DNA of 64,000 nt from Trichoplax adhaerens. Its lineage: Eukaryota; Placozoa; Uniplacotomia; Trichoplacea; Trichoplacidae. Both the position numbers and the translations under genes were made by a program. Every line of letters starts with the position of its first letter. The first letter of the stretch is position 1. Of the stretch, positions 10,680 to 25,300 are shown piece after piece. The notes below the pieces were generated by a model. It made no database searches. It had not been told where the DNA came from and saw only the letters and a program-made list of their open reading frames with translations. The DNA lies in NCBI RefSeq assembly GCF_000150275.1, contig NW_002060947.1:5433229-5497228 (forward strand). The letters run 5' to 3'.

Positions 10680-13600
10680 AAATGCACAATAGAAAATGAG
10701 TTCTATAAGAATCATACAAGTATATTACTGCAAAATATAACTTTATATAGCTGTTAGCTACTGTGGCTTATACGTAAACAGTACAAGTAAATCGTTTCTC
10801 ATCATACCAACCACCATATGACGACTTTATTATTTTATTAAGCATAACAGGCTATTCTACTTCCTAGTGAGACCGTATTTGATGCCACTACTAGAAGTAG
10901 CTGCAACCTCTGCAATAAAGTGTGAATGTAATGCGCTGCTGCATGCATACGAGTATATCACCCGCTTAGTGCTGCGGCAAATGGCAACAGGCATGCCGCT
11001 TAAGGTGCATGCACCCCTAGTCCTTGCACTTTGCCGGAATACTTAGACATGAGCAAGGACTATATGTACATTACTATTGATATACCGCAAATTGCGTTTG
11101 TGCTAGCAAATGCTTTATGATCAACTACTGTTGATCGCGTAATATGCGGGGCAGCAGTCTGTATTATTTTTTGATCTTAACCTTCCCATTTGCTATAGTT
11201 AGTCTTCTAGCTAGGTACAAGTGACTAACCACAGACTTCTTATTAATGGCTGTGATAACATGCCTTCAAAATAATAATGCAAAAGCTACAGTTTCATATA
11301 AACTTCACTTTATTACATAAACTAGCAAATTAGGTTCGACTTCCACAACTACCAATGATTATCCAGATGCAATCAGGCTATCTAAATTATTTAAAATAAC
11401 ATTCATCATTTAAATATACAATCAGTAAAAGAATGGCTACTGTCCAAGTACAAAATCCAGTCATTTCGCCAAATGCCTAGTCAATTTGCAAACTGCCATA
11501 CATCTTGTATTATTAACCAATGCAAATGCTTTAAGGCTAATGTTAAGTGTAACAGTAAATGTCAAAATCAGAGAACAAGTAAAAATAAATAAAAATTTTC
11601 ATAATCACAACATTATCAATTCAATAATAACTCTTCATTGATAATAGTATCTCTAAATGTTTGGCAATTACTTCAGTAATTGCCAGTTGCATATGTATTG
11701 ATTATTCGAATCAGTCTATTATCATTATTATGTATAATTCATCAAAAAATATATAGATTCTCTGTTTTTTTAGTAATATTACTGCATGAATAAAGATAGC
11801 TTCTCATATTTGTAAAGAAAGACGGTTTCACTGATTGACTTGTTTTACTATTTTTGCAGTTTGCGAACTGACTAGGCATTGCGCAAATACACTGAACTTC
11901 GCACTCAAACGGGTGCAGTAACATAACCATATCTTACCAATTAGGTCGCAAGATCAGATTTACATTTGTTATCGCGATATATTCATAATTCACGCTTTTA
12001 ATTAATTACAGCGTTACAATACAAATCCCACATACTTAAGGCAATCTATTTACGTCACGGAACCTTAATATTAACATCTCATAAGAGTCTTATAATNTTA
12101 GTCATAAAACTTATTCGGGATTGCACTACAATGGTGCTTACAATATACTGTACTGTCCACATAAGTTGAGATGGATCTATATGAGTTTATGTATCAATAG
12201 CTGGCAATTCCTAAGTAACCTAAAAGACAGAATGAGAAAATGAAGTATGTTCCTCTAATCAACTGCATAGGTAATTTGGATAAGCTGCTATTTAATTCTG
12301 AACATCATATTTCAAATATCTTCGCTTCAATCAGATGAGCATTTACATGATGATATACTGTACATTCGGTATCATGAGTCACTTAAGCCTTACGTATTTA
12401 GAGCATATTTACTTAATGTGGAAATAATGACTACAATATAATAATAGTTAATCTTTCATCTTTAATCTAATCGCAAGTCATTATAAGAGTGCTTGTATTA
12501 TGACGACATTAAATACGTATAAAACAATCAACTTTTCTTCCTTTCTAAAATCATTTATGCGACTAACTCATTTCTAACCGACATAAATTTTTATACTATT
12601 TATCAATTTTAATTTTGCTAAATCATGTTGTCATTATCGACAAACATAACTATTTTACGAGTACGATATCATTTTGTTTGTTATTAAATATTGCTTACAA
12701 ATTAGATAATCAATTTAGTCAATCCATATGGTCAGACACGGAATAACTTATTAATAACCAGCCAAACTATTCCTTAATAATTTTATATACCGGTAAATAA
12801 TTACTGGAGTTACGAGAGTGATAATATGTTAGCATACTCATATTAATTTAAACTAGAAAAGATTTCGAATTTTGATTACAGCAAGTGATATTTGGCCAAT
12901 CGTAATATAATTTATGACTACTTTCCTAGGTGAACTTTATTAACATTATTGGCGGTTAGCTCTTAATGGAGGTAGTATCTCTTCAAACACTTACGTTATT
13001 TGAAGATATTTGAATTGATCACTTGTAAATATGAACTAAGTTAACATGTAATAAAGTAAAATCTTACATAAATACAGTAAAATACAATATTATGCAATGA
13101 TCTACTCATAGAACTGATAATATGGAGTGTAAATACGATTGAGTAAGACAGTATAGAACTTTAATTGCTGGTAGGCTGCTTAAACAAGTAAGTCGACCAA
13201 TAATTCTAGTCTAAAAAAGAATATCCAGATAAAATTAGTCGTTTAAAATTGAAAGTATATTAGCAAAATGAACGATAATGTTATATGCATTTACTTCCTG
13301 CAGTCAGATTTTAATTATTCATAAAACAAAATATGGCAGACTACTGTCATTCTTTGGCTTATTTAGCGCCCTCTTTGAATCAATCACCTATCGCTATATT
13401 CTTAGTAGAACACAATCCAGCAGATTGCATGATCTTATTTAACAACATCTTTGAATAACATATCTACTACCATGTTCACAACATACGCGTACATGTCAAT
13501 CCTGCAGGCATTTATTGTTCTCCTGTATTAATTAAGCTATGGCATGATTGGATATAAATTCTACCTAAATATCAATAAATAATTCCATAAAGCAACTTGA

Positions 13601-14929
13601 TATGCAGGCATAACCAACTGTAAATACTTATTAAGCATTCATTGGCATGATTTACTTGCTTCTCTAGCCTAATCTTTGGACGGAAGGGCTATTTCTCCAT
13701 TCTTCATAAGTGCCCTTCTATCATGTCGTGATTATGCTATGACCCAATAATAATTAACTCAGCTATAGCCTACAGTAATAATGTATATCGCCAGGTGCTG
13801 TATATAAGCAATTACCGTAGACATTTGATTATTCGATAGACTAGAAAGTGCTTCTTGATTTATTGATGCTTTGCCAAAGGTTATCTAGCATCTATGATCA
13901 TGCAGCGTGCTTCTGTCCTAAAATTATCTGTAGTAGGTCAATCGATATTGACTTGGTTACTTTACTAAAAAACAAACTACAATTTACCTTTGCAAAGCTC
14001 AGCCAGGACTACAAAAAAGAAGGAGGCATAAAAAGTACGTTATAGCTTATGGTGACAGTTATACACTACAGTTCAGTAATCTGTAAAAAAAAATAGTCAG
14101 CCTATCCATTTCTAGTATAGAGAATGATAGAATTGCTTTACTCTCTCCTTTAGTAGCTTCCGATATAGTTTACAGGAAATATTAAACATTTTCTCATGTT
14201 CATGATGAGCTGACCATCAGTATTATTCCAATGCACAGTTTTTATCTATTTCTGTAGGTATTGCACGAATTTTAATGCTGGAAAATCCTTCTTGACTATT
14301 TCTTTAGCCAGTTTGGAGTATATACGCTTACGTGTAAGTAGAATGTTGCAATCATGCTATCGATTACCTTATCAGATTTATTATTTTATGAATAGTTATA
14401 TTGAAATACAATACAATTTCTAATGTTCAGAGTACGGAATAAATCTTTAAATAGGTTAAAAATCAATATTAACCAATTACGCTATTTCAATTAATTTATA
14501 AATTAAAGACAATATCATAACCCTCGTAGAATGGAGACTTCGATGAGAGCTAAAAAAAGTTATCTGGACTAGAAGTCGTGGAAGTATCCGGAAAGTTAAA
14601 TCTTATGACTGACTTCATTTCTCAAAGAGTTTTTCATTCTATAGGGTATTGCCTGCACATAAAAAGTAGATATCGATTATGCAAGTCTTAAATAAGGCTC
14701 ATAAAGTTAACAAAGACGGAAATATCTGCTCGTACATAATTTTAATCTCGTATCACATCTTATATAAATCATTCATGCTAGCAGCGTCGAACATGTCGTT
14801 ACATTAATCATAATAGGAAAAACTAGTTAGTAATTATAATAACAGTTCATATTAAACTTAATATTTTCTATCGAACAAAACTAATAACTAGATATATATG
14901 TAAATAGAGTTCACCAATCACGGAAGGTA
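10680..14929. other. Long AT-rich interval with no confident gene
   Basis: Apart from the inverted-repeat element at 11460-11895 and a weak two-exon candidate at 13848-14334, I see nothing assignable. The open frames at 11742-11930 (-) and 13848-14045 (+) have no recognisable family motif. It is bounded on the right by the 3' end of the LGR receptor gene. Confidence 0.45.
11460..11895. repeat. Near-palindromic inverted-repeat element (MITE-like)
   Basis: Outer arms: ATGCCTAGTCAATTTGCAAACTGCC at 11472-11496, split here as ATGCCTAGTC plus AATTTGCAAACTGCC, is matched by the inverse complement of about 11855-11879, which reads ATGCCTAGTCAGTTCGC then AAACTGC. The flanking GTCATTTCGCCA and GTGTATTTGCGC also resemble each other. 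A second palindrome, GGCAATTAC-TTCA-GTAATTGCC (11663-11684), sits at the geometric centre: the arms are symmetric about 11676 and the core about 11673.5. Coincident centres suggest one decayed palindromic element of about 430 bp. Confidence 0.6.
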
Positions 14930-15026
14930 TTATTTATCGTAAGTAATCTTACGAAATGCAACAACAAATAATAAACAATATTTTTGCAACAAGCAATAAC
15001 GCCTGAGAAACAATGATCGAACCTTT

Positions 15027-16320
15027 TTAGTATTTTTTGACTGAGGCGTTAGCGTTATACTCGTTTTGCTCATTAGTAACTGTGATATTATAATGGCTGT
15101 TATTTTGGCTGCTACTTCGGCTGCTATTTCGGCTAATACTTGGAGACTGTATACTTGGCGACATTCGAGAACCATTTACTTGGAGTACAGATAAATAGTA
15201 GTGGTCATCAGTACAAATAGTATTATCTCGAGTAGTAATAAGGTTAGGTTGGATGGAACGACTATAACACTTGGTAGCCATATTTCGTACACCACTGACG
15301 CAATGAGCCAAATATCGTCGACAAAATAACGGTAGACAATTAAAACATTTAAAGAACACCCTTCGCAATAACATCACATCAGTGAAAGTATAAATAAATG
15401 GATTAATAGCCGAATTTATAGGCAAAGCTATAATGACAACAAATTGTATTTCAAACACATTACTAGTCTGTTGGATAATGGCACGATATAATGTATAATA
15501 GAATGGTAACCACGAAACTAAATCGGATATAATAATAATAAATAATCGAAATGCAATAGTTTTATCTTTACTCTCTGTTGATCTACGGATCATTTTACTA
15601 CTTTTACGAATGGAATTAAATATTGCAAGATATAAAATGGCAGTAATAAACCAAGCTATGATAGTAATAATGGTATATAAAATAATCCAAGCACGATAAT
15701 AAACATTGATAACATTACTTGGCATGCAAATACTAGAAAAGTAATGTAAGCGTTTATCACCATCTTCATTAATGCTAGTTATTGTTGGAATAATACAAAA
15801 TGTAAATGAGGTTATCCAAGCTGCCAAGATAAGATAACGAGACTGCGATGCTGTTAATTTACGAGTTGAAAATGGAAAAACTAGACATATATAACGATCA
15901 ATAGTAATGATTAACATCATTAAAACCGACATCAGGCTAGAACAAGTACCCAGTAACATCGCAATAGAACATGACCAACTTTTCAACCAAGTTTCAAAGA
16001 TACTTCCATAAATTCCATGGTATGTAAGATCAGCTACAGCAAGAATTAATAAGTAGATTGCAGTCGTAAAGTCTGCCAATGCCAGATTGGCCACGAGTAA
16101 GTGGGGCACTTTTACCGATCGACGTGAATTAATAAAATATTGGACAATAACGCAGATATTACCCACTAACGCAACCAATCCTGTAAACCAGACAAATAAT
16201 TGTAGAGATAAATGTGTTAATAAGTTACGGCATAATGATAGGCCTCGAAAATTTGTCTCGGGAGTGCATGTCGTTACTTTAGACGGAACTGCACAACATA
16301 GGTAATCTCGTGTTGTTGAT
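15027..16320 (-). CDS. Terminal 7TM exon of the LGR receptor
   Basis: The acceptor is preceded by an excellent pyrimidine tract ending TTGTTCTAG, so coding starts at STTRDYLCC rather than at the upstream ATG at 16355. The exon encodes 431 residues plus stop. A hinge with CC, C and C (DYLCCAVP, TTCTPE, LSLCRNLL) precedes TM1 (ALVGN). TM3 contains SWSCSIAML and ends in DRY within TIDRYICLVFPF. Extracellular loop 2 has a cysteine (SSICMPSN). TM6 has SDLVSWLPFY, and TM7 reads ALPINSAINPFIYTF, very close to the relaxin-receptor form. The tail of about 110 residues is Ser/Asn-rich and likely phosphorylated. The hinge cysteines and the PINSAINP motif place it nearest the type C (RXFP) LGRs; this is motif-based, not a tree. 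Confidence 0.9.
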
Positions 16321-19300
16321 CTAGAACAAGAAAAACATAAATTATGATACGTCATATTTAACGTTAGCTGGAATTATACAGCATAGGAATTCTCATAATG
16401 AAGATCTCAAATACGTGTAAGCATAGACATAAGTCTGAAGAGAGCATAATATAGTAGAACTTAGACTGTAATATTACACATGAATAACCTCACTTCTAAC
16501 AATCTAAAACAAAACAACAGAAAGATGAAAATGTTAATCTGATGGGAACACGGGTAACCCGTTACGTCAGTTGGAATTCTGGTCATGGTAAGTAATCTAG
16601 TTACAAAAATGCAACTATTAAAATAAAAGAATATATTCCCGACGTATAAGATAAAATTTGCAATAAATTAATGTTCATCTAATGTAGCAATCTCTATTAC
16701 CCGAGGTTATTGAAACATCTCTCAATGCCATACATTTTATCGTTACGTTTATATGACTATACCTGATTTTTACTGACCTCTATATTACAATTTAAAAATT
16801 TTGCATTATCTGTTGACAAGTTTCTAGCATTTAATGTTTATTAATAAAAGTATATAATATCTCACTATCATTCTAATTATTAATGATGATACTGTAAATA
16901 AATTAATATTAACTATTAAAGATTTGAGCAAGGATCTAAATATACCGTCCACATCCTACTTTCGAGAGAAGTTCAGTAACGTATCAATAAAATCATTCTG
17001 CTTTTGTCCTGACAATATAGACGTTTATTGTATTACTGACTCTTAACATCACCAAATCAATGTTTCTACTGATCTTTATAATAATTTTAATGCTTATTAA
17101 AAGTATATGATCAAAGCTATCCGAATAAGTAGGAGATATACAAATCCTACTACTGCTATAAAATAATATTTCTTGATTATGGCTGTAAGCGTAGTAGGAT
17201 TTTTTCTTTCCAATAACATTTCGAGAGTAAATATTGTTAACAATAATATGTAGGGCATATAACAGACAGTGGCATCGCAAAAATATCTAGCAAACTCTCA
17301 TTATACACCTAAAGGCATGCAATAAAACATATATTATTAAATATTATATTTCCTATATATTAAAAGTGTTCATCAGACACACAAACATTTTATATGAACA
17401 TAAACTTACACCGACTGTAATAAAACCGGCCCATAAAATGATTCATGGGTTAAACTGACCAAACTATTTCGACGCATAGATCTAAACAGACAGATAAACA
17501 GCAAAAGCATGTCTAGTTAGCATTACTACTGTGTATTGGCTTAGTTACTGACAGAATAGCAATATTCAGTATACTATTTTCCGAACAGCTGTTATATAAA
17601 TTGGGGGATATAGTCTATTTATATACTTTCGGATAATAAAGATTCATCATCTTAATAATAGTCATAGACACACAAGAATTAACGGCTCCTTATTATACGA
17701 AAGTAATGTAATCATAGTAGCATTCAACTAGTAAAATTGAAAATCATTTTATCAGAGATAAAATCGATGAAATTTGTAATTTTCGTCAGATGCGACATTG
17801 AAGTTAAGAATATATAATCAAATTCTCTGTTAAAATCACTGTGTTTTATTCATATAATATATAAATAATCGGCTTAGAAAATAGCACGTTCATTTTAATC
17901 TCTTATGCTTGGTACGCCAAATGCCATAAAATACGTAACTAGGGCAACAATACGTGTGATGATATTACTACATCTATCAGATCTATCCAATGTTCCATCA
18001 CCAGTCATATAAATGATACAGAAACATTAACTGCATTATTACGATCATATATTTATCTGCATGTTACGTGCATAATTTTGATATTTAGTTCAACTCTTGA
18101 TGAAATTAGATGCGTCAATGATAACTATTATCAAAACCATTACTGATAGACAAGTATGTAAACAGACTTCGCTTCACTTCCGCTGGGATGAATAAAATCT
18201 ATGTCTAATTTCAGAATTGAGTCAGTAAGGATGATAATTAATGGTAATACATTCTAATTTAGCCTACGTTCATAACATAGATAAAACTAATTTAATTTAA
18301 TTTTGGACATATAATGGAGTAAATATGCTGATTTTAGTTATATATAGAAATATAGTAATCGATAATATTTTGATAACATGCTAACTAAGTTTTTTTAAAT
18401 TATAATAGGTACGATTTAAAAGACTCTTGTTCATGATCTGATCTCTAGTTGATAAATAAGGCATATAACTTAAGTAGCTTTTGTATCCTAGTAAAGAGAG
18501 ATAATTCTCCGAATTATTGATCTAATGTTGTAGAAAGTTTTGTTTATCAAAGCTAGCTATTCTGCAAACGAGCTAATTTGATGTATGTACAGATCCTGTA
18601 ATAAAATCTACATATATTTATTCGAAATCTTTAGCGATCGCTAGTGGCTTTTAATCAGAGAAATAGGTATTAGTACATACGCCTACTTACACTGCCTGTA
18701 AATTTGATAATCCTCTAAAGCAGCCAGATGTTAAAGAACGAATTCTATTGTTATCAGCATACCTAGATTTAATAAAATTAACCAATGATTAGTATGCTAA
18801 TTTCTTTACAACAGTTAGCTATAAACTGATGATCACAATAAAATCATACAAGTATTCCAATTTAGGAAAAACGCCAGGAATATAATTTGTTGCACAAATG
18901 TCATGAAAGTTATTTTGAGAGATATTCCTATAATCAATTAAATATGAAAAAAGTAAATGTAAATGAAATATTTTAGATAATTTTGGCTTTATCTCTTCAA
19001 GACTAACAGTAATTCAAGTCCATTCAGACAAATTTTGCTAGATTCTGGAAACGCTGACAAAAAATTATGGCTTAAATCGCTGAAAAAGATAAGACAAGCC
19101 TTTGCGTAAGAACGAAATAGAAGAACGTTACAATGTATTGATGAACCATATTTATTCATACAATACTGGAAATAAATGGACAATATCAATTCCTAGATGA
19201 ATATATCACAAACATATTGACTATAAGGCCCACAGGCAATATTTCCATAACTTCTAATTAACATAACATCAAAAAATGTCGATATTTTTATATTATAAAT

Positions 19301-22300
19301 ATGGCTTACAGTCTTTCTAAGTTATCTTCAGAATCTTTAAACAAGATACTGGAATCGAAGGTATAGAATTTATTGTATTGCAAATTCCTGAAAAGAGAAA
19401 ATATAAAAAATATTTTTAAGTCTCATGTACCATAATGTTAAGCGTTATGTAATTCCATAAACCAAGTACTAACAATGACAGTAGGAATCCGCGCAAGTGT
19501 TGAAATGTGCCGTTAGGCAAAGTGGATAAATTGCTTCTTGCAATATTTCTGATGAAAACAGACATGAAAGAAACCTTCATAAGTCATCGTTAAGTTTCTT
19601 CAAAAAGACGTGCAGTTACCCTAATGTAGCGATTAGAGCTTGATAACTTACATTTCGAATGTAAAGCAGTCGCGACCGACGGTATTCAGATTGCACCAAT
19701 ACGGAGGTTGTATAGCGGAGACAATTTCGATTATAGTGCTAGTAGTCATATTGTTATTCCCAAAAGATCTAAAGGATGACAGAGCATTCGTTGATTCTCA
19801 TTATAAACTTGCATAGTAATTATGAAAGAAGAAATTAAAAATAGCATGAAAGCTGATATTTTAAAAATTTCTTCATATTTCCTTCAGTATGGTAAATAAC
19901 TAAAAGAATATTATCATAGCAGAATAGCTGCCCAAGAATCAATATCAATTACTAATGTGTAATTTTCTGCCTCAACAGTTTAGTTATACGGTATTTACGA
20001 TAGACCAAAATTGCATATCAATTGCAGTATATGAATAGCACTTACAATTGTCTCAAATGAGTGGCTAATTTGAAAAATTCAACTGGTAGAGAGATGATAT
20101 CGTTGCCAGAAATGTCACTAATACAAAGCGAAAGTTGATAGAGCAAAATCTCAACGACAGTATTACTTATGGATTTCTTGAAATAATCAATATCAAAAAC
20201 TTTTAACCGATTATTGATGACTTACATGCTTTTTAATCGTTTATCCTTTATATTAATCAGAACATTTTGGTAAAAATTTCCTAAGTAGCTTTCCAGATGA
20301 TTGTTGGCAACACCTCTTTAAATTTACATAGAGTTATGTGATCTAGTTTATTTGATAACGATATGATTTACACCTTTAATAAGTTAAAATATTTTATGTT
20401 CACTCACACGGCATACATATGCTCTAACGTATGTTTACAAGGTGCAGAAATAGTCTTAAATTCATTGCCATTCATATATCTGTAAAATAAAATTATATAT
20501 TAACGATTAAAAATTTTAATGTTTACATCAGTTATATATTTACGAATTATTAGGTTAATATCATCATTGCTATATGAACATAAAAACCCCCAACATCGAC
20601 ATTCGATAAATATAATGTCAATTCTTGGCTCATACTGCAACCGCTGACGAGCAAGATACATGTACAACAGCGTTCTATGGCTCCAATTAGACCTCAAACT
20701 CAATTTTCTCTATAGCAACTTAAATTACTATATGTGATCATCAACGTTTTATACCATCAAGTCTATGAAGGAAAGATGTTCACATCGCAAACGTAACATA
20801 GTCATCCCTAGATATCCTACCATAACGTCACTGATAACAATTTATTTTCTCTCAGCATTATCTACATATTCAATGTAGATAACGGCATATATTTGCATAT
20901 ATTATCAGTTTATCTAATTTTTGTCCTCACAGCTAAACTTTAGATAACCTATAAAGTAAGCGACTGATAATAATTTATTCTTGTCTAAATGTTAGCAGGT
21001 AATCTAATTCATGTCCATACGGCTACGCTATAAATTTAGTTGTTTTTCAATGAGAATTTACGGTTAATAACCTAAGGAAATATATGTATTTAGTGGTGGC
21101 TGTCCGACAACAGAAAATTGTCAGCAGCTGCAACATAACTTAGTATTGGTTTATAGATCAATATTAGCCATGTTTAGTATAATGTACTGTAGCTTAGCCT
21201 ACTAAGTTTAATAGAAGACGTACTTAGTATTCAATAAGCATAAACCATAAATGAATATTTTATGTTAGAGTACAGACGACCATACACCGTAGAGTGCTAA
21301 ATCACTATTAANNNNNNNNNNNNNNNNNNNNNNNNNNNNNNNNNNNNNNNNNNNNNNNNNNATAAAGTAAGATGGAACATTTGTATGCTGATTGTAGCTG
21401 CATGTGATACCCAGAGTATATCAGCAGCCGACTTAAACCAGAAAATCAATAATCATTTTCATTCTGGCTCGATTTATCTAAGTATAAATTTTATTTTAGA
21501 ACTAAAGAGGATAATTAGGTGTCATTTTAAAAGAGTTTTGTTAGCGGAGATAGTACTTTATGTAACAAGTCTTGGTTTGTAACACTAGTATGAAATATTG
21601 GCCGTCAGCTGAAAAATATTCAAGTTAAAGTGTTAACTAAGGATAATTAACAGGTAAGTACACATGGAACAATAAATGGTCATCTGAGCGTCTAGATATA
21701 GCATGAGCTTAAAATTAAGGCTTAACGACTTACAAATTTTTAATACCCTCAGGAATTGATTCACACCGCCAGTCAGAAATCCGATTATTATTTAATGATC
21801 TGTTTGATATGATATAGAATATTTATAACTTTTAGTTTGAAGTTATACCATAGAATCATATGCTAGCAGATCTTTATTTTAATTCTTAGATATGATTCAG
21901 TATAAAATATGAAGTTAAAAGTCGAGAAAGTGCATTAATCTTACATGGTAGTTAATTTATTTGCACCGCTAAAAGCATGACGGCCTATGATTTTAATGTT
22001 ATTTCTGTCCAAGTTGCTTTTCGTTATTACAATTAAAGACAAGAAGTCAAATATAAGTTTCAATATATCTAAGACTTATAGCTTTATAAATCAGCATATA
22101 CCGCTTTTCATTTAGAACATTCACGTGTAAAGATATTTTCAATTTATTGCACTTCACAATATACAAATCCAGTTAAAGTTAATGTCGATATATAACCTCT
22201 GCATTCATCACCAAAAATATGCTATTTTTGGTGACGACAAATTTTCGTCGCTTGAATCAAAATGATAACAAATTTGCGGCAGTTATAAAGTAAGTTATTG

Positions 22301-25300
22301 TATTTACATATCTTCAACAAGCATTTGATCATCATAATGATTTCGTAATGATAGCGTAAAGAATCTAATAATAAGGAATTGCTATTACAAATAAAAAACA
22401 TGTATACAAATTTATCTGCAGTATATAGTCTCTGCACCCCCACTAATATGGTACTAAAATCAAAATAATCTTGCAAAAAATTTACATTTAAGCAGATCAA
22501 ATGAAACTATCTCCTAACAAAACCAATCATTATTCACGAACAATAGAGCATTACCGCATATGACAGATTCTTTCTTAGCTCAGAATTTAAAATAACCTAA
22601 TACTAGTTATTGTAATAGCATAACAACTTACATCGTCTTTAATTTCTTAAGGTGTTTCAAAGGAGAAGCTTCTAATGTGATAATTGAATTTCCTTGTAAA
22701 TCTCTGATGTATTACAAATTAAATCAAATTAATCAACAGCTTGAGACTCAAAACCCTGAAAGTAGCCTATAAGAATATATTGATTAAAATATCTCACAGT
22801 TGCAGTAAAGACGCCAAATCTTGATGAAATGAGATGTTAACATCAACGACTTTATTGTTATCCAAACTCCTAATCAAATCGAAAAAATGATGATAATATT
22901 TCTAAGCTTTCCCAACATATGTTACTTTCATTATACCATTTCCGATATAGTAGCTTATCCTCTTTGTCAATTTGAAAACTCACAATTTTTGTAGAGATTT
23001 TAAACCTTGAAATGCGCCTGAAAGAATCACTCTGATATCGTTATTTCCCAAGTTTCTGTAAAGTTTTATAAATTAAAAAGGAGAAATTTATGCATATATA
23101 ACTACGGTTAATATTTGACAAAATACCGCAGCAAAATTTAAAATTACTCTATAACGATAACAAACTGATAATGTAAAAATTGTAAACTTAGTAATAAATT
23201 CAAAATATATTTTATCTAAATAAGAGATCATTCATATCTTAGAAGTGACTGAGTGATGAGGAATTGCATTGTAGTTACTGTACAAAGCAAACTATACCCA
23301 TATATCATATAGCTATCCGTAAGATAAGAGATAGATTAGAACTGGCCATATCAATGCATAACTAACATAGTAAGAGCAATTAAAACGCGCAAATTATGCA
23401 TGTGGAACTACCATCAAATTTTAAAAAATATTCTGCTGCAATTCAAAATTATTCTACGATGCAAACAAAATTATAACAAAGAAATTATTAACTAATTGAT
23501 AAAATAAAAGTAATTTTATCCATATATGGGATTATTTATAACTGGAAGGTAGCTAAGTGATGCTGAATTGTACTGTAATAGCTATATAAAGTAAAACTGC
23601 ACACATTGGTCACACAGCTATCCGTAGGATAAGAGATAGGGTGGAACCCAGCAATGTCAATACAGAAAACAAGCGTTACAAGGATAATTCTCTTTATTAG
23701 CAAACCACATGGTAGATTAGCTAGCTTAGCAATAGAAAATTAAAGTTATTCATATAATCTCCTTACGCTATAACTTTGGCCATGACACCCACTTACAAGT
23801 TATCTAAATTGAGATTTGATTGAAATATCCCATTACTTAATAAGACAAGACGATTATTACGCAAGGACCTATATGGTGTTGTTTAAGACAAGTGATGAAA
23901 GTTTATACGATTGATTTGTGGTATTAATTTATAGCGACACCTAAATAGCAAATAATTACAATGATTTTAAACTTTTTAAGTAGGATAAATCTGTTGATAG
24001 AAGTACCATTATCCTGTTATCATTGATGTTCCTGATGGCATCATAAATATAAATCAGTAATCATTTGTTATATCAACAAAAAATTAGCTGGCTTACAATT
24101 TCTCTAAATAAGTCAGGTATCTACTAAAGCGTAAATTTTCCAAGATATTGAACGATAAATCCCTGCTCAAAATACGCAGTAAAAGAAATAGTAAAAATAT
24201 ATTAATCGCTCTCTGTCTTTTATCAATTTTTATGGAGCCTAATAATAATAGTATTTTGTAGTTTAAGGAAAAATTCGGAATATTATATAGAATTAATGTA
24301 TACTCACATATAAGTTAGCTTGTGACAGTTTTGAAATGTATCAGTCCGAATATTAGAAATATCATTGTCCCGGAATATCCTGTTAGATATCGAAATTGAT
24401 AATAATGTTGGCAAATATTTCTAGACATATGTTTCATGAATGAATTCTGTTATTAAATCTTTAAAGTTTAATTAATAGATAGTTTCCTCATGATATAAGG
24501 ACACTTACAAATTTCTAATCATGTCTCCGTTAATCCAACTATCAAGTATATTCTTGTCAAGTCGATGAAGATTATTGTGACTTAAATCGCTAGTCGTGGT
24601 AGTGTATGTAAAATATTTTGGTGATTAAATTACTTAGGTACTTATTTAGAATCACTCTCACGATCTAAGTGTAGGCATAAAATATAACAAACATCTAGTG
24701 AAATGTGATAGTTACGGAATTTATAGTAGTCATTGAAATCCTATCTTTTAAGTTACTGATTTGCAAAGATGGAAAGTGATACATTCATAAATGATTCAAT
24801 GTAGCTAATACTTACAGCCAGCGAAATTCTGACATTACTATAATCTAATGTAACAATATTATATTTATTTAGTCTAAATTTCTCTATAAGTCTAGATTTT
24901 AGAGCTGATACACTGAACATATAACATCTAAGCTAAAAGAAGATGAATGAGTAACGGATCTAATCAAATAGATATTGCATTGCTAATTCGATTTCTACTG
25001 AATTTAATTTAAAATCGGACATAACAAAAAGGAAAAGCTAGACTTTTTTCATATCTTGTAACCTGTAAAGGTTTACAGGACTAATGATTGGTAAATAACA
25101 TAGAATCTATTAAGCATCTCCTGAAAATACTGGATAATAGTATAACAGCTAAGCAAATTAGAGTAAAGTTGTAGGAAGTCAAATTGGGAGTAGCAACATT
25201 AAATTACTCAAACTAAGAAAATTTTATCAATTTAATCCTACTGTTCTAGATATTATTCGCATCTTCAAGTGACAATTGCAATAATATCATCAAATAGAGC

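Noticed and set aside
16321-16355. ATG at 16355 as the start of an intronless GPCR
   Set aside because: A strong acceptor (TTCTTGTTCTAG) lies at 16321 and joins in exact phase to the LRR exon at 19008-19079; the upstream codons look like intron and pyrimidine tract.
20500-20703. Minus-strand frame with WSHRTLLYMYLARQRL
   Set aside because: No LRR pattern and no splice borders in phase with the array; probably intronic.
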